Positions 21,164 through 32,551 are shown, numbered from the stretch's first letter. The stretch is DNA of 64,000 nucleotides from Symbiodinium natans (GCA_905221605.1 CAJNDS010002678.1:102001-166000), one strand, 5' to 3'. Notes: a model not told the origin generated them from the letters alone. Made by a program: numbers and translations.

Positions 21164-22534
21164 CTACGCAGAGGCGGCCGCCAGCAGCCAGCAAACATGT
21201 GCAAGCGAGAGCGCTTTCTCCTGACATGCAACAAGCCTGAAAAGCAGGTCTTCCAGGATGTTGCGCAGCTCGATAGGCAGCAGAGTCTCTGTATCCCATT
21301 TGCGCAGGTCAACAAAATGCGCCAGCTGCCAAGAATGCTTCGCCCTGGTGGCCTCTTGTTGCGGCAATCTCCAAGGTGGGTACAGCGGCAAAGTAACAGG
21401 CCTTCGCCCTAAATACCCCAATTTCAAAAGAACGTCAGCAGGGAAGACGAAAAGTCCGGAAAGTCGGCTGTCATCTAGGAGAGCCACCAAGAGCAGGTCA
21501 AAGTCAGTTTCTGCGTAAGCACGACGACCAAGCGCCCCACCATGCTTCGAAAGGTTTGCTGCGTATCTACGTGCTTGAATCGTTGAGGCCTTCTCCTGAA
21601 CGCGCCACTGGCAACCGCCGCCCGCGAGCACGGAGTCCACTGTTGCCAGGCCTTCAAACAGCTTCTCAAGTTTGAAGCCGACGCAGCGGAACAACATCCT
21701 CAAAAACGCATGGGCCTGCTCTTCAACCTGGTGATTTGGACTGCACTGCAGGCGAGCCTCTTCAAGCGATACGTGAGGAAAGTCCTTCCTGTTTCGAAAG
21801 CAACTTTCCAACAAGGAGCCAATGTCTTCTGTCCGAAGCTCCATGTCCCTTGTAGAACCTGGCTTTATGTATAAGCTTGCGCTTGTCACAGATGCTCCTG
21901 GCAAGGCCCATAAGGCATCACAGTCAAGCGCCACAAGCACTAGCAGCATTCCGACGTACCCATGTGTGTTATTGAACCAAAACCCTTGCCTTCGCAGGCT
22001 GGCTGACTTTAGTTGCAAGGCAAGCCCACCAGTGAGAGAGCCTCGAGCTTGGAAGAGCGCATCTACTTTGGAGGATCCTGATACCCGGATGATCTCATAA
22101 TTCTCTGCCTGAGGCGACGATTCGAAACAGCGGTGCAACCGATCAAGTGATGCTTTCTCCTTGCTGGCATGCAGGCCAAAGGCTGAGAGCGCACGGCGCC
22201 GCGACTGCAGCTGGCATCCCACAAAGGATGCTTCAAGCGCCGTAGGAAAGTTCAATGATCGCCTTAAACGAACCCCATCATTGCACAGCTCTCGAAGACG
22301 AGCATCGTATGCTTGTGCCGCCTCTTGCTCCGTCGGAAACAAGCCCAGATATTCTTGGTGCCTGTTGAAGCCGAGTCGTGCCTCAAATTTCCCCTTGGCC
22401 TTGTTCCGGCAGACTCCGTTGTATTGGCTTGATGCCCCGCGGTGCCAGCATTGTCGTGGTAACGGTCGCTGGCGGCTCGGCAGCCCGAGAATTCTGACAT
22501 CCAAGGCCCACCGCGCCACAAATCTGCTGATCAT
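21164..22534 (-). CDS. AP2-domain protein with two nuclease-like modules, copy B
   Basis: Intronless frame of 456 residues from the ATG at 22534. AP2/ERF-type domain at about 36-96 (YNGVCRNKAKGKFEARLGF ... EYLGLFPTEQEAAQAYD ... LRRSLNF). Module 1: YEIIRVSGSSKVDALF, D158, then LALQLKSAS with Q174 and K176, then GYVGMLLVLVALD and a proline near 212. Module 2: VDSVLAGGG with D300, WRVQEKAS with Q313 and K315, then DFDLLLVALLD and FPADVLL. Modules 1 and 2 resemble each other, suggesting an internal duplication of a PD-(D/E)XK-type fold with QxK in place of ExK. The C-terminus has WQLAHFVDLR. It is related to copy A along the full length. It lies between minus-strand coiled-coil exons, so it may sit inside an intron of a host gene. 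Nuclease activity is inference. Confidence 0.8.
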   Translation of the reverse strand: MISRFVARWALDVRILGLPSRQRPLPRQCWHRGASSQYNGVCRNKAKGKFEARLGFNRHQEYLGLFPTEQEAAQAYDARLRELCNDGVRLRRSLNFPTALEASFVGCQLQSRRRALSAFGLHASKEKASLDRLHRCFESSPQAENYEIIRVSGSSKVDALFQARGSLTGGLALQLKSASLRRQGFWFNNTHGYVGMLLVLVALDCDALWALPGASVTSASLYIKPGSTRDMELRTEDIGSLLESCFRNRKDFPHVSLEEARLQCSPNHQVEEQAHAFLRMLFRCVGFKLEKLFEGLATVDSVLAGGGCQWRVQEKASTIQARRYAANLSKHGGALGRRAYAETDFDLLLVALLDDSRLSGLFVFPADVLLKLGYLGRRPVTLPLYPPWRLPQQEATRAKHSWQLAHFVDLRKWDTETLLPIELRNILEDLLFRLVACQEKALSLAHVCWLLAAASA

Positions 22535-22789
22535 GCGCGCTACAACGAACCAACTCTGATTCCTGGCGTCTAGCGCCCGATTCCGTGCAAACGGCTGCCA
22601 TCAAACAAGCGGAATCTGCCGAAGCAGCGATTAACACGGACGTCACAGGGAAGCTACTACGAATTGCTTAAGAACCCCCAAAAAAGGAAAGGCACTAAAC
22701 CTTATACGTTTCCCTTTATGTGGAAGAATGGTTTGTTTTTTCCCTGGGGGGGTTCTTACGCAAACAGTAGGCTAGGGTCCGTCCTGCTT

Positions 22790-22886
22790 GATCTTGCAAA
22801 ACAAGCCCAATCTCCGGCTGCCTCTTCCTGCGCTCTTGCTCTGGCTTCTTCGGCATCTTCCTCCTCCACCTCTTGCAATGGGGTCT
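22790..22886 (-). CDS. Glu/Ala-rich exon island
   Basis: Sense strand reads TPLQEVEEEDAEEARARAQE then EAAGDWA. It fits the same charged helical protein as the islands at 20274 and 20650. Confidence 0.4.
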
Positions 22887-23158
22887 CCTTTGGGCTTCAA
22901 GATGCACGGGCCGAAGGGTTTGTGGTTGTGAGGAGCGCACCTAATGTTCGAGTAGGAGCGGAATGGAAAGTGCTAGCTTCGCCATAGGAAGTAGTCGCAG
23001 GTGGACCGGGCTGTACCAGCAACATTTTGAAGCTTAGGCTGAAGAGCAGCCCTGCTGGGCCCAACGCCCGAACCGATATACCCAGCCCTAAAACTCTAGG
23101 CCCTAAACCCTTATAAACCCTAAACCCTAAACCTAACCAAACTCAAAGCTTGGGAGCC

Positions 23159-23232
23159 CACCGCGGCTTCTTCCTGCATCGGCTCCGGCGCCGCCGGCGC
23201 CGCCGGAGGCGCCTCGGGTGCCGGCGACGCCA
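23159..23232 (-). CDS. Pro/Ala-rich exon island
   Basis: Reads LASPAPEAPPAAPAAPEPMQ then EEAAVGSQ after a GCTAAG acceptor. Likely a linker in the same minus-strand protein. Confidence 0.35.
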
Positions 23233-23589
23233 GCTTAGCGCACGCAGCCTTCCAAGGACAGAGGGCAAGTCCCACAACCCCAAAGCTTCAACGCAAAACC
23301 ACCAACTCCTCCCCCCCCCCCCCCCCCCAAAAAAAAAAAACAGGAACAAAGACCCTAAGAGTTTGCAACTAAGAATCCATGGATCCACATAGTAGGTACT
23401 GAAACCCACCAGAGAATTCCCGATAAAAGTAGTCTTCCCTACCAGGAGGACCGGGGCCTTTGGGAAAGGCCACCTCCAAAAGCCCCTGAACCCTAAACCC
23501 TAAAACCCTAAAACACAAAAACCCTAAAACCCTAAAACCCTAAACCCTAAACCCTAAACCCTAAACCCTAAACCCTAAACCCCAGCCTC

Positions 23590-23645
23590 GACATCCTGGC
23601 CACCCACCTCTCGCAGCGCGGCCTCGGCGGCCTCCTGCCTCGGAT
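23590..23645 (-). CDS. Short exon island between telomere-type arrays
   Basis: Reads RQEAAEAALREV up to a CGAGAG/GTGGGT donor, or on through GGQDVEA into GGTTTAGGG. The CCCTAAA array at 23487-23582 and TTTAGGG at 23692-23840 lie on either side. Confidence 0.35.
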
Positions 23646-23660
23646 TTCACTGGGAAGCTT

Positions 23661-23983
23661 ACTTGGAGGTTCATGGTACTTATTAACCTTTAGGGTTTAG
23701 GGTTTAGGGTTGGGGTTTAGGGTTTAATTCGGGTTTAGGGTTTGGGGGTTTAGGGTTTTTAGGGTTTAGGGTTTAGGGTTGGGGTTTAGAGTTTAGGGTT
23801 TAATTGGGGGTTAGGGTCTGGGGGTTTAGGGTTTAGGGCGTCTTGGAGGTTCATGTGTGCTTATACACCAGTTCTTCCTGTACTTGTAACCCACTTACAC
23901 GCCCCTGAAGTGCCCTTATCTGGCTATAAGTACAGTTCTTAGTACAGTTATAATTGGTTCACAAGTACCATGAACCTCCAAGT
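23661..23983 (+). mobile_element. Family B element containing a telomere-type array
   Basis: Ends ACTTGGAGGTTCATGGTACTT and AAGTACCATGAACCTCCAAGT are an almost perfect inverted repeat. Inside, TTTAGGG-type repeats (about 23690-23840) and a second partial left end (CTTGGAGGTTCATG at about 23850) show nested insertion or expansion. Confidence 0.85.
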
Positions 23984-24334
23984 AAGGTGTAGTACTTTCC
24001 CTGTGACTGTACCCATCTAAAACCTGTCGGCTGCTTCCGCCATTCCTCCATTGTCGGGCAGTTCTCATCAAAAGCGGATACCGGAGCAACAGCGACTTCC
24101 CCAGTGTGACCGCTGAATGTTTGCTTCCCCCTAGTGGGCAGATCGCTACGACTTCAAGGTTCACCACAGGGTCGCAGGGTTTTGGGTTTTTGTGTTTAGG
24201 GTTTGGGGGGTCTAGGGGGTTTAGGTCTAGGTGTGGGAGAGATTGGTGGATTCTACAGCACGAAACAGACCCGAAACAATACGGAATTAGGAGTCAACCC
24301 TAAACCCTAGAAACCCTGAACCCTAAACCCCCAA

Positions 24335-24432
24335 CACGAACGCCGCTCATCCACCGAACATTCGCAGAGCTGCTCGTAGCCCATGGAGATGAGCGACGCC
24401 AAGGCAAGATCGTCCACGGCCACCTCAGCCAC
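24335..24432 (-). CDS. Exon island of a helical protein
   Basis: Enters after CTTTCGCAG and reads VAVDDLALASLISM then GYEQLCECSVDERRS before GGTTTAGGG. May be an upstream exon of the protein ending at 19243. Confidence 0.45.
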
Positions 24433-24439
24433 CTGCGAA

Positions 24440-25660
24440 AGAAGTGTGGGGTAGAGGACTAGATGATACTTCACTTGGATAGGTATGGGGGCCCTATGAA
24501 AATTAATTTGTTATGGCTTTATACGGATTATGTAGGGATTCAGGGTAATAAAGATTAAAAAAAGGTGTTCAAACCTACCCCTGTTTAGAGGAAAGGTTGG
24601 CTTAACATCGCCAAGGTACTGAAGATGTAGGGCATGTTGGACATTGCCAGCTTGAAAAGCGCACCAGCGGCTATGCTGATGTGTCTATGTATGTGTAAGC
24701 CGCATCGGGTTTATAGTGTATATGCTGAAGAGTTGTACACTTACATTACATGTAGAATTGTATGGGGCTTGTACGAGTTGCATTGTTTAGGTTGCGGACA
24801 GGATGCCTCCTGTCTTGCCCGCTTGCGCTGGATCTCCTCCAGTGCGCCGAGAACCTCATGCAAAGGAACCGAAATAATGTAGATATGTAATGGGCTTTCT
24901 ATAGGGTCTCTTTGGGGCGGTTGCAGGGTGTCTTGGGGGGAGCTATCTAGTCACTAGTCCTTTTTGTCGGGGTAGGTGGTAAGGTCAGAGGAACACTGTT
25001 GTTTTCACTCTGCTCTCATTGGCACTCGTATTCGCAGCCACCAGGCAACGAGAAATAGCAGCCCCCCCCCCCCCCCCCCCCGGTTACCGCCTTGGGACGT
25101 AAGTCTGTGTAGGAGTGGAGGTGACCCCGCCGCCACAACGACATGAGCCATGTACTTCGGGCTGTTTAGGGTAAACGGACTGAAGGTTCAGGGCCTGTCT
25201 CAAGTGCTAAGTATCCACGAAATACGAAAGAGGTACATAAACATTTTTGGGATATCTTTTTATGGAGAGAGAGAGAGATACATAGGTGGTTGACTCCAAA
25301 GCTGCAAGGCACGTCGTTGTTGGACTGCTTCAATGCGCTGACTGCAGCTGTCCCGTCGATGCCCATGGACACCTCAGGCAAAACGAACCCTAAGGATCCA
25401 TGTACCTTACAATTATATACTTGGGCCCAAAAGACCCGACAAACCCTCAACGCCTCAACGGTTACCCTAACGGCCCAAGACCCCAAATAAAAAGGTCTTT
25501 GGGCACCAAAACAGATGAAAGGCCTTGCCGAATGGGGTCTGGGGCCCTTAGGGTTTGTAGCTAACCCTATAAGGCCCAAGACCCCAGTATCAAGGGGTAT
25601 TAGATTCCCCTACATATTTTAGACCTTAATACAGTCCCTGTATACCTGAAACTAGCCCGG
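24440..25660. other. No assured gene
   Basis: Contains a poly-C run (25062-25081), family D remnants near 25390-25480 and a minus frame at 25166-25579 whose central part (VHGHRRDSCSQRIEAVQQRR or an alternative frame) could be an exon. The strand is settled only by its neighbours. Confidence 0.35.
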
Positions 25661-25666
25661 TTAGTT

Positions 25667-27225
25667 TCAAATCCCAGGCACGAGCTGCTTCACCGCGTCG
25701 GGATCCACAAAGACCCCGCCGTTCGTGAGGCCATACTGCCTGCAAGGTTTCTAGGGGCGTTAGGGGTTACAGGGGGCTCTAGGGCTTTTAGGGGCGCTTT
25801 TAGGGCTTTTAAATGCTTTTAGGGGTTATAGGGGCTATAGGGGTTGTAGGGGCTTTAGGGGCTTTAGGGGTTTAAGGGGCGTTAGGGGCTTTAGGGGCAT
25901 CCCAGGATGGCCAGCCTGTAGGCCTACCTGAAACTCTGTTTTTACTCACGGCTTAGTAGGAACTACCCCTTAACTGGTGGGTAGAACCCAGAAAACTGCG
26001 GGTAAAGAGGGTCCCAGGTACATAGAATCCCCAGAACATACAGCAAGGATTTGAAGATGGCGTATGTTAGCGCATTCTCGTAGTCTACCTAACTCCAACC
26101 CTTAGGCTCAAAATAGCCCAACAACCTTTCATAATAAGGCCTTTGGGCTTATTAAATACCTTTAACTTGGAGTCCTTGGAGCCTGAAAACAAGAATCTGC
26201 TAAAGGTGCTGATATCAGAGCCTTGGCCGAGGGAACCGAATTCTCACAAGTCGATCCATCTCAAGCCACAGGTCTTCATGTTGTGGGGCCAAGGGCCCCC
26301 CAGGGCCTTGATCTTGATATGAACTCCTAGAACCCTGTAACTTGAGATGTTTCCCCTGAAAACTAGCACTGCTTCATGGGGATTAAATCGAATCCCTATT
26401 AAGGACAGGTAGTATACGGGGGAACCTCCCAACCTACAACTTTAAGAGCCTGACGCTTTGTCGAGGGCCTCGTTGGAGGGGCCCAACTATGTAGAATGGT
26501 GGGTGTGTTGGGTGGTTTAGATGAGAATTACATGGCTACTCTATATTGGTAGGTAGTCATGTCTATGCTCCTGTGATATGGGGGAAGTCTACAACGACAG
26601 GCTGACACAAAGTTTGAGTTCTGTGAGGACGAAATGATGCCTAAAATTGGGGGGTCATATACCCTAGACTACTCTAACCCCTACTTATATAAGGTATAAC
26701 TATGGACCTTAAGCCCTTTTTGGGGTTCCCTTCGTCCCTAAGTATCTTGCCAGCAGCCCAAGGCAGCTGAGCAGTGGCCTCTGGGCCCGGCGCTCCTGCT
26801 TGGCCGCCTGCGCTGCTGTTGAGGGCTCCCGGTGTGCCCCCTCCCAGTACTTGGGTCGCCTTAAGGGTCCATGTACCTAATTATTATATACTTGGGCTTT
26901 AAAGTACCACAGGGCCCAAGTATATAATAATGAGGTATATGGCCCCTTAGGGCAGGTTTTGGGGGGGCCCTATAAGCAAATTAAATCTTGATGGCTTTAT
27001 GAGGATTCGACAGTTCTACAGGATATAAATCTTGATGGCTTTTCATAAGGATTCTACAGTTCTACAGGCTATAAGCCGTGGCCCATTCACATGGCCTGCA
27101 CTTTTTTTGAGCATCTGGTTCTACTAAGTGGTCGCACGCCAGAAGCGCGTGGCTTGCACCTTGCGCTGCGATGCAGCCGCAAGGAGGTCGTCCGCAGCGC
27201 GATCAGCCGAGCCTCGCGAAACCAT
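25667..27225 (-). CDS. Split gene of unknown function, partly resolved exons
   Basis: Minus-strand islands in order: 27225-27126 (starts MVSRGSADRAADDLLAAASQ, basic, possibly an organelle presequence), about 26860-26752 (YWEGAHREPSTAAQAAKQER), about 26500-26450 (GPSNEALDKASG), 26326-26248 (HIKIKALGGPWPHNMKTCGL), 26088-26040 (VDYENALTYAIFKSLL) and 25739-25667 (QYGLTNGGVFVDPDAVKQLV then PGI and stop). The intron 26327-26449 is resolved: donor TCAG/GCTC, acceptor CTAG/GAGTTC, giving A-S-G-V-H-I-K in frame, and it contains a family E element. Other joins are not proven and exons may be missing. No family recognised. Confidence 0.55.
26327..26449 (-). mobile_element. Family E element forming a GC-AG intron
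   Basis: 123 nt between exons at 26450 and 26326. The sense strand starts GCTCTTAAAGTTG and ends CTAG. It contains the family E arms (GGAGGTTCCCCCGTATAC ... CCTTAATAGGGATT). The flanking codons join in frame. Confidence 0.7.
26868..26948 (+). mobile_element. Family D inverted-repeat element
   Basis: Arms GGTCCATGTACCTAATTATT and AATAATGAGGTATATGGCCC around TATACTTGGGC ... GCCCAAGTATA, an almost complete palindrome. A second copy is at 43181-43290. Confidence 0.85.
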
Positions 27226-27639
27226 TGTTAGAATGAAAGCGGTTTAGGGTTTAGGGTTTAGGGTTGTGGAAGCTTCCTATTCCAAGTGTCTTACGTGTTT
27301 TGAGAGAGACTGTGCAGCCTATGACGCTTCCCAAACACTCCCAAAACACCCCAAAATACTCCACAACCAATGCTCCACAATAACAGGCCCTCTACAACTT
27401 ACAAAGCCGAATTGTATGCCTCGACCCGAGCCCTATTGACGCCAAGCCCACGCCCATCATTTCCATAGACCCTAAACCTTAAATTTCCGCCCTAAACCCT
27501 GAACAATTAAAACCCAACCTTGAACCCAAAACCCTCTAAACCCTAAATTGAATTCAATCCTAACCCTCGGAACCCCACCTTAACAACCCTGTCCCCACCA
27601 ACCTCCCAAACCCCAAGTCCAAAGCCCGATGGCCTACTC

Positions 27640-27740
27640 ATCCTGAACCCTAAACCCTAAACCCTACACCCTAAACCCTAAACCCTAAACCCTAAACCCT
27701 AAACCCTAAACCCTACACCCTAAACCCTAAACCCTAAACC
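27640..27740 (-). repeat. (CCCTAAA)n array
   Basis: About 14 units with two CCCTACA variants. Confidence 0.95.
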
Positions 27741-27784
27741 CACCAACCTCCCCCCCCTCCCCTCCCAAAAAAAAAATCGGGCCT

Positions 27785-28612
27785 TCGCAGCGCCTCAAGG
27801 ATGCTACGGCCTGCAAGCGCGTGGCACCTGGTGCCGTAAAAACGCGGCGCAGGGCTTCGGGTTTTGGCGGTTTAGGGGTTTAGGTTTAAGGGTTAGGGGC
27901 GCCTAAGTTTATAAGGGTTGAGGGATGTTGAGGGTTTATAAGGTTCGGGGCCTGAGGTTTAGGGTTTAGGGGCGGAGAACTGGTTGCGATCCCCGCCAAC
28001 CATTGACTCAATACATACTTTCGAAAACCATCCCAAGTTCAAACCTCGACCGACTGGCGAGGCCTAGGCTGAGGAGAGAGGCGACGGCCACTTCGTCGAC
28101 TTGCAAAGCCTGGGCCGTGGAGTAAGCCAAAGAATGTGCTTTTTGTTGCGGCACCTAATCCCTATAAGCTCGAACCATCCTGAAGTCCTATGTGAAGCTT
28201 CACATCCGTGAGGGCCCAAGACCCCATTATTTAATTCCTTTCATCTGTTTCGGAGCCCAAAGACCTTCTTATTCGGGGTCTTGAGCCCTTAGGGTATCAG
28301 GCCAGGCCTGGATGAAAAGTGCCGCCCGCTGGAGATCCTCCGCCATGGAGCGCGGCTTTGGCTTTGCAGTGGAGGGTTTATCGGGATTCGCCCGGAAACC
28401 TCGACAAAACAAGCCTCCTAAAACCGTAACCTCCCAAAAAAAAATTGAGAAACTCTTGAAGCCTCTGTTTGCTGTGAGGCCTCCCCAAGCCCCTTTAACC
28501 CCGGACAGCCAAAATCCCATCAAACCTTTTGAGCACTGGCCTCGCGTGCGGCGGCCACGGAGCCACGTCCGGCTTTCGCCACACCACGGAGCAGCCAAAG
28601 GCGAACGGAAGG
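27785..28612 (-). CDS. Cluster of minus-strand exon islands, unknown protein(s)
   Basis: Islands on the sense strand from high to low coordinate: about 28612-28530 (LWLLRGVAKAGRGSVAAARE), 28360-28300 (KPKPRSMAEDLQRAALFIQA), 28130-28057 (AYSTAQALQVDEVAVASLLS) and 27860-27785 (EALRRVFTAPGATRLQAVAS). All are Ala/Arg-rich and separated by TTTAGGG/CCCTAAA blocks and short elements. Exon joins were not resolved, and these may be one gene or two. Confidence 0.4.
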
Positions 28613-28639
28613 AAGCACTTCCTGGGCCCAAAGGGTCCT

Positions 28640-31260
28640 TTAGGGTTTAGGGTTTAGGGTTTAGGGTTTAGGGTAACTGCTGAAGGTTCAGGGTCAAGGG
28701 GTTTTTGGTATTAAATGGTTCACAAGGCAACTGCTCAAGATTTAGAGTAGCCTGGGGGTTATCGAGGGAGGTTTCTTGTTGTTTGGAGTTTCTCGGAACG
28801 TACCCATAAAACGAGGACTCTGGGTCCAAGCCTTAAACAAGGTGTCCGTTTGTTGGCTGATTGGTGTTAATCGGCAACCTAAGTGGTCCATGTGCCCATA
28901 TTGTAGACGGTAACCAACCCCATGTACTACAAATGCTTTTGCAGCAGGCTTGGAAGGGTTTAGGGGGGACATGTTCAGGCCGTGCAGCTTTCACACAGCA
29001 GGAGGTTGCAAGGCCTCCAGTTTCTGAACCAAATTTACCACTACAAACCCTGAACCCTAGTTCATGGTCCTTATTGAGTTTAAGTACCCTTTAAAATGTA
29101 AACATCATCCCACTATGACAAAGTACGCCCCTCAACCCTAAGCCCTAACCCCAAGTATACTGCAACCCCTGGGGGTGCTACTGGATCCTGAAACGGACCG
29201 GGATGCTGGAGGCAACGTAGCTCCTTGTTCTGCTTTGACCTGTGCATGGCAGCCAGGTACTAGGAGGGCTTCTGGGGGTTACTGGGATCACTAGGATGGC
29301 CCTTAAAGCCCTCTGAAAGATCTTCATTTTAGTATGATCCTCCTGAACCTAAGAAGGGAAATATGAAATATCAAAAAGGGCCTACCTAGGTTAGGGGGTT
29401 TGGGGTTTCGGGGAGAAGAGAATACGATAAGCCCCATTATAGTGATAAGTGTATAGAGTTACAAGTAGCCTAAAGTAGGGTATGAGGATCCTACAAGTAA
29501 CTTAGGATATAAGTCCCTTAACTATCGTTCTGGTTCTAAGTAGAGCTAGAAGTACCCTAGATAGGAGTATAAGGATCCTAACTTGGGTTATGAGTCCCTT
29601 AACTATACTTAGTATAGCAAGGGGGGCCCCCTCCTTGTAGAGGCCGTTCTGGAGGGGGCCTTAATTGAGTTCATGAGGGATCCTCGCTCTTCTAAGAAGG
29701 GAAAAGCGCCTTAGGGTTTAGGGTTTAGGGTTAGGGTTTAGGGTTTCGGGTTTAGGGTTTAGGGTTCAGGGTTCAGGGTTCAGGGGTTCAGGGTTCAGGG
29801 TTTAGATTTGTTGTTGTGTCTTGTTTCTTTCCGGTTTAAAGGCTTTAGGGCTTCGGGCTTAGGGTCGTCAGAAGCGGGCGCCGCCCAGAAGAAACGCTTG
29901 CGCCTCGGCAAGCGTCAAGAAGTTCTTGTCAACCTGTCAGAGGCAGACTCTAGGGTTGAAACACAGTTCAAGGATGGGATTCGGGACTTAGAGTTCAGGG
30001 GTCTAAACCCTAAAGCCTAAACCCTAAACCCAGATGGTACTTTGACGAGCCATGCGACATGAAGGAGTCAACTGTAGACTGTAGACCATCTTAAGCTTAA
30101 GGCCCCCCCCCCCTCCACGCCGCCACCACCAGATGTAAGCTAGGGATACTTATCGCCGGTTGTGAGGTCTCAGAGCCCATACTTATAGAAGACACACAAA
30201 AGTACTTGCTCAAAACCCTAAACCCTAAACCCTAAACCCTGGGAATCCCTATTACTCCGAACCGACCCCCCACCTGCCGTCGGATCATGCGCTCTGCCAC
30301 CTGCAGGCGAGCCTTGCTGCGCATTTACCGGTTTAGGGTTTAGGGTTTAGGGTTGAGGGTTGAGGGTTGAGGGTTTAGGGTTTAGGCCTTACTTGGCCTT
30401 ACAACCCCCCAGAATCAACCCATGGAGGGCCCTTTTTGGGGGTTGTAGGGTCAACTAGCCCATGCTGGCAGGCACCCTGGTTTCTATCGCTTGGCGGGTT
30501 AGTGGCGTAGTAAGGTCTAATGTGTTTTTTTTTGTTTTTTCTTCTGGATTTGGTTTACAAGTTTGGGATCTTGCCAGCCACCTGTTGCCACACCGCATCG
30601 TTTGACGATGTGGTGTAGGAGTGGTTATAGGTCGGGAAATTGAACAAGCCACCCTGAGATCGGTCTCTAAGCTTGGTTTTAGATGTGGGCTTGAGACACG
30701 CGGACACGTGCTTGAGGGCACAACGCTACAGGAGGCCAAGCAAGGCAGAACATACATCGACAGCCGAAACAGCACATGCAATGGGGGGGAGCAGCTACCT
30801 TGTTGAAGGTCACATCGCCCGCAGGCATGAGAGACCAGGCATGCAATCATCATGGCACGCTGGAGCGCGTGAGTGCAAGACATGTGCGCTTGGCGTGGTC
30901 ATCCATACAAGACATGTGGGACAAGGGGACCCAGTCGGAATGACAAACTCCCCTAGTCTCAGCCGCAATTCCCTTCCCCCCTGCCTCAGCATCCGGTAGG
31001 TAGTTGGCATCCCCAAGAAGAGCGTAAGCCCAGCAAATGTCGAGCCTCGCGAGCGCGGGTTTTGGAAAACCTTTGAGAAGTGTACCAACTCCGCGGAAGT
31101 TTAGCACTTACCTGGAGGTTCAATGGCACTTCTTAACCCAAATAGAACTGTACATATAATCCAACCTTACTAGGACAGCGAAGGAGCTCATCAGTGGGTT
31201 ATAAGTACCGTTATGACTGGGTTATAAGTACCATGTCCAAGTACGGTTTTGGGGTCAGAA
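28640..31260. other. Repeat-rich region with scattered exon-like islands
   Basis: TTTAGGG arrays at 28640-28675, 29714-29806 and 30330-30390 (with TTGAGGG variants). Possible exons: plus 29865-29955 (GAAQKKRLRLGKRQEVLVNL), minus 30318-30265 (MRSKARLQVAERMIRRQ, followed by GT) and minus about 29250-29180 (LAAMHRSKQNKELRCLQHPG). A family B element is at about 31108-31245. ORFs at 30455-31107 overlap on both strands without a domain. Confidence 0.4.
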
Positions 31261-31267
31261 AGGGAAC

Positions 31268-31374
31268 AGCGGCACTCGCTTGAAGACTTGGAAGACGACC
31301 TGCTTGGGGTGGCAGGGTTCACGGATTTCTTGGGGCAGCCTCGAACCCCGAAACTCTGGAAACCCAGAGCCCTA
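31268..31374 (+). CDS. Acidic exon island
   Basis: After GGGAACAG the plus strand reads RHSLEDLEDDLLGVAGFTDF and continues LGQPRTPKLWKP. Unknown product; it is immediately 3' of a family B element. Confidence 0.5.
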
Positions 31375-31728
31375 TAAGCCTGAAAGGCCCCCCTTGGAAC
31401 TTGGACCTTGAACTAACCCTCCGGATTGGGATGCTAAGTACCCCCCCCCATTATAATAATCCCTACCAAGGACTGATTCGTATACGGGGGAACATCCCAA
31501 CCTCTGGACGCTGAAACTCTAAAGTGCAAATTTCTTCCTAAACCCTAAACCCTAAACCCTAAACCCTAAACCCTGAACCCTAAACCCTAAACCCTAAACC
31601 CTAAACCCTAAACCCTAAACCCCTTGCTCTTGCGAAGCGGCTGGAGCTGCCCGTAGTTGGCAAGCTTGTCCTTATTAGGGTTTAGGGTTTAGGGTTTAGG
31701 GTTTAGGGTTTAGGGTTTAGGGTTTAGG

Positions 31729-31838
31729 GTACTTATAACCCACTTATCAGCCCCTTAAGTACCCCAGTGGGGTTATAATTGGGTTATAGAAGTACAGTTA
31801 TCATTGGGCTACTAAGTACCATGAAAGCTCCAAGTACC
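31729..31838 (+). mobile_element. Family B element, left end replaced by telomere array
   Basis: The right end reads CTAAGTACCATGAAAGCTCCAAGTACC, as in family B; the left end begins in TACTTATAACCCACTTATCAG directly after a TTTAGGG array (31676-31728). Confidence 0.6.
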
Positions 31839-32386
31839 GATATGTGTGTGAGAGCACGTGCTTTGGGGGTTCAGGGCTTATAGGTCCTTGTTTCACTTCA
31901 CCCTAGGGGCTGACTACCCTAGCCCAAACAAGGTTAACCTTTTTAATTCTATTTCAATAGGATTATATAAAGCCAAAAGGTTATAAAGGCTAACTAAGCC
32001 ACTAAGCGCGCCACAGAATGAAACCCGGACCTACACAGGCACAAGCCTGGGCCAAGTCTCATGAGCTTCGCAGCAAGAAAAAAAGGCAGAAAATTGCAGC
32101 ATGATGACCGCAGGCCTTTCCAGGGCAGTACCGTACCACACTCAAACTCCCAGTAAAGTGAGAAGCAAACCGAACGGATAGTTCCCAATCACCCGAGCCC
32201 TTTTTGCATCCAGCCCTGGGAAAATGCTGCCCATGTGGACTCCCAAAAGACACCCCTAAACAACCCCCGTAACTCGGAGAAACTGACCCCTAAACCCACA
32301 CAAGTCAAGTCGGCGTTTGCCCCTATACCCTTCCTCCCCCCAGGACTGCGGAGGCTCCTGAGCCCTAAACCCCAAACCCTAAACCC

Positions 32387-32543
32387 TACAGGTCCTAAAC
32401 CCTAAACCCTAAACCCTAACCTAAACCCTAAACCCTAAACCCTGAACCCTAAACCCTAATAAACCCTAAACCCTAAACCCTAAACCCTAAACCCTAAACC
32501 CTAAACCCTAAACCCTAAACCCTAAACCCTAAACCCTAAACCC
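32387..32543 (-). repeat. (CCCTAAA)n array
   Basis: About 22 units with few interruptions; one of the longest C-strand arrays. Confidence 0.97.
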
Positions 32544-32551
32544 TTCCCGCT

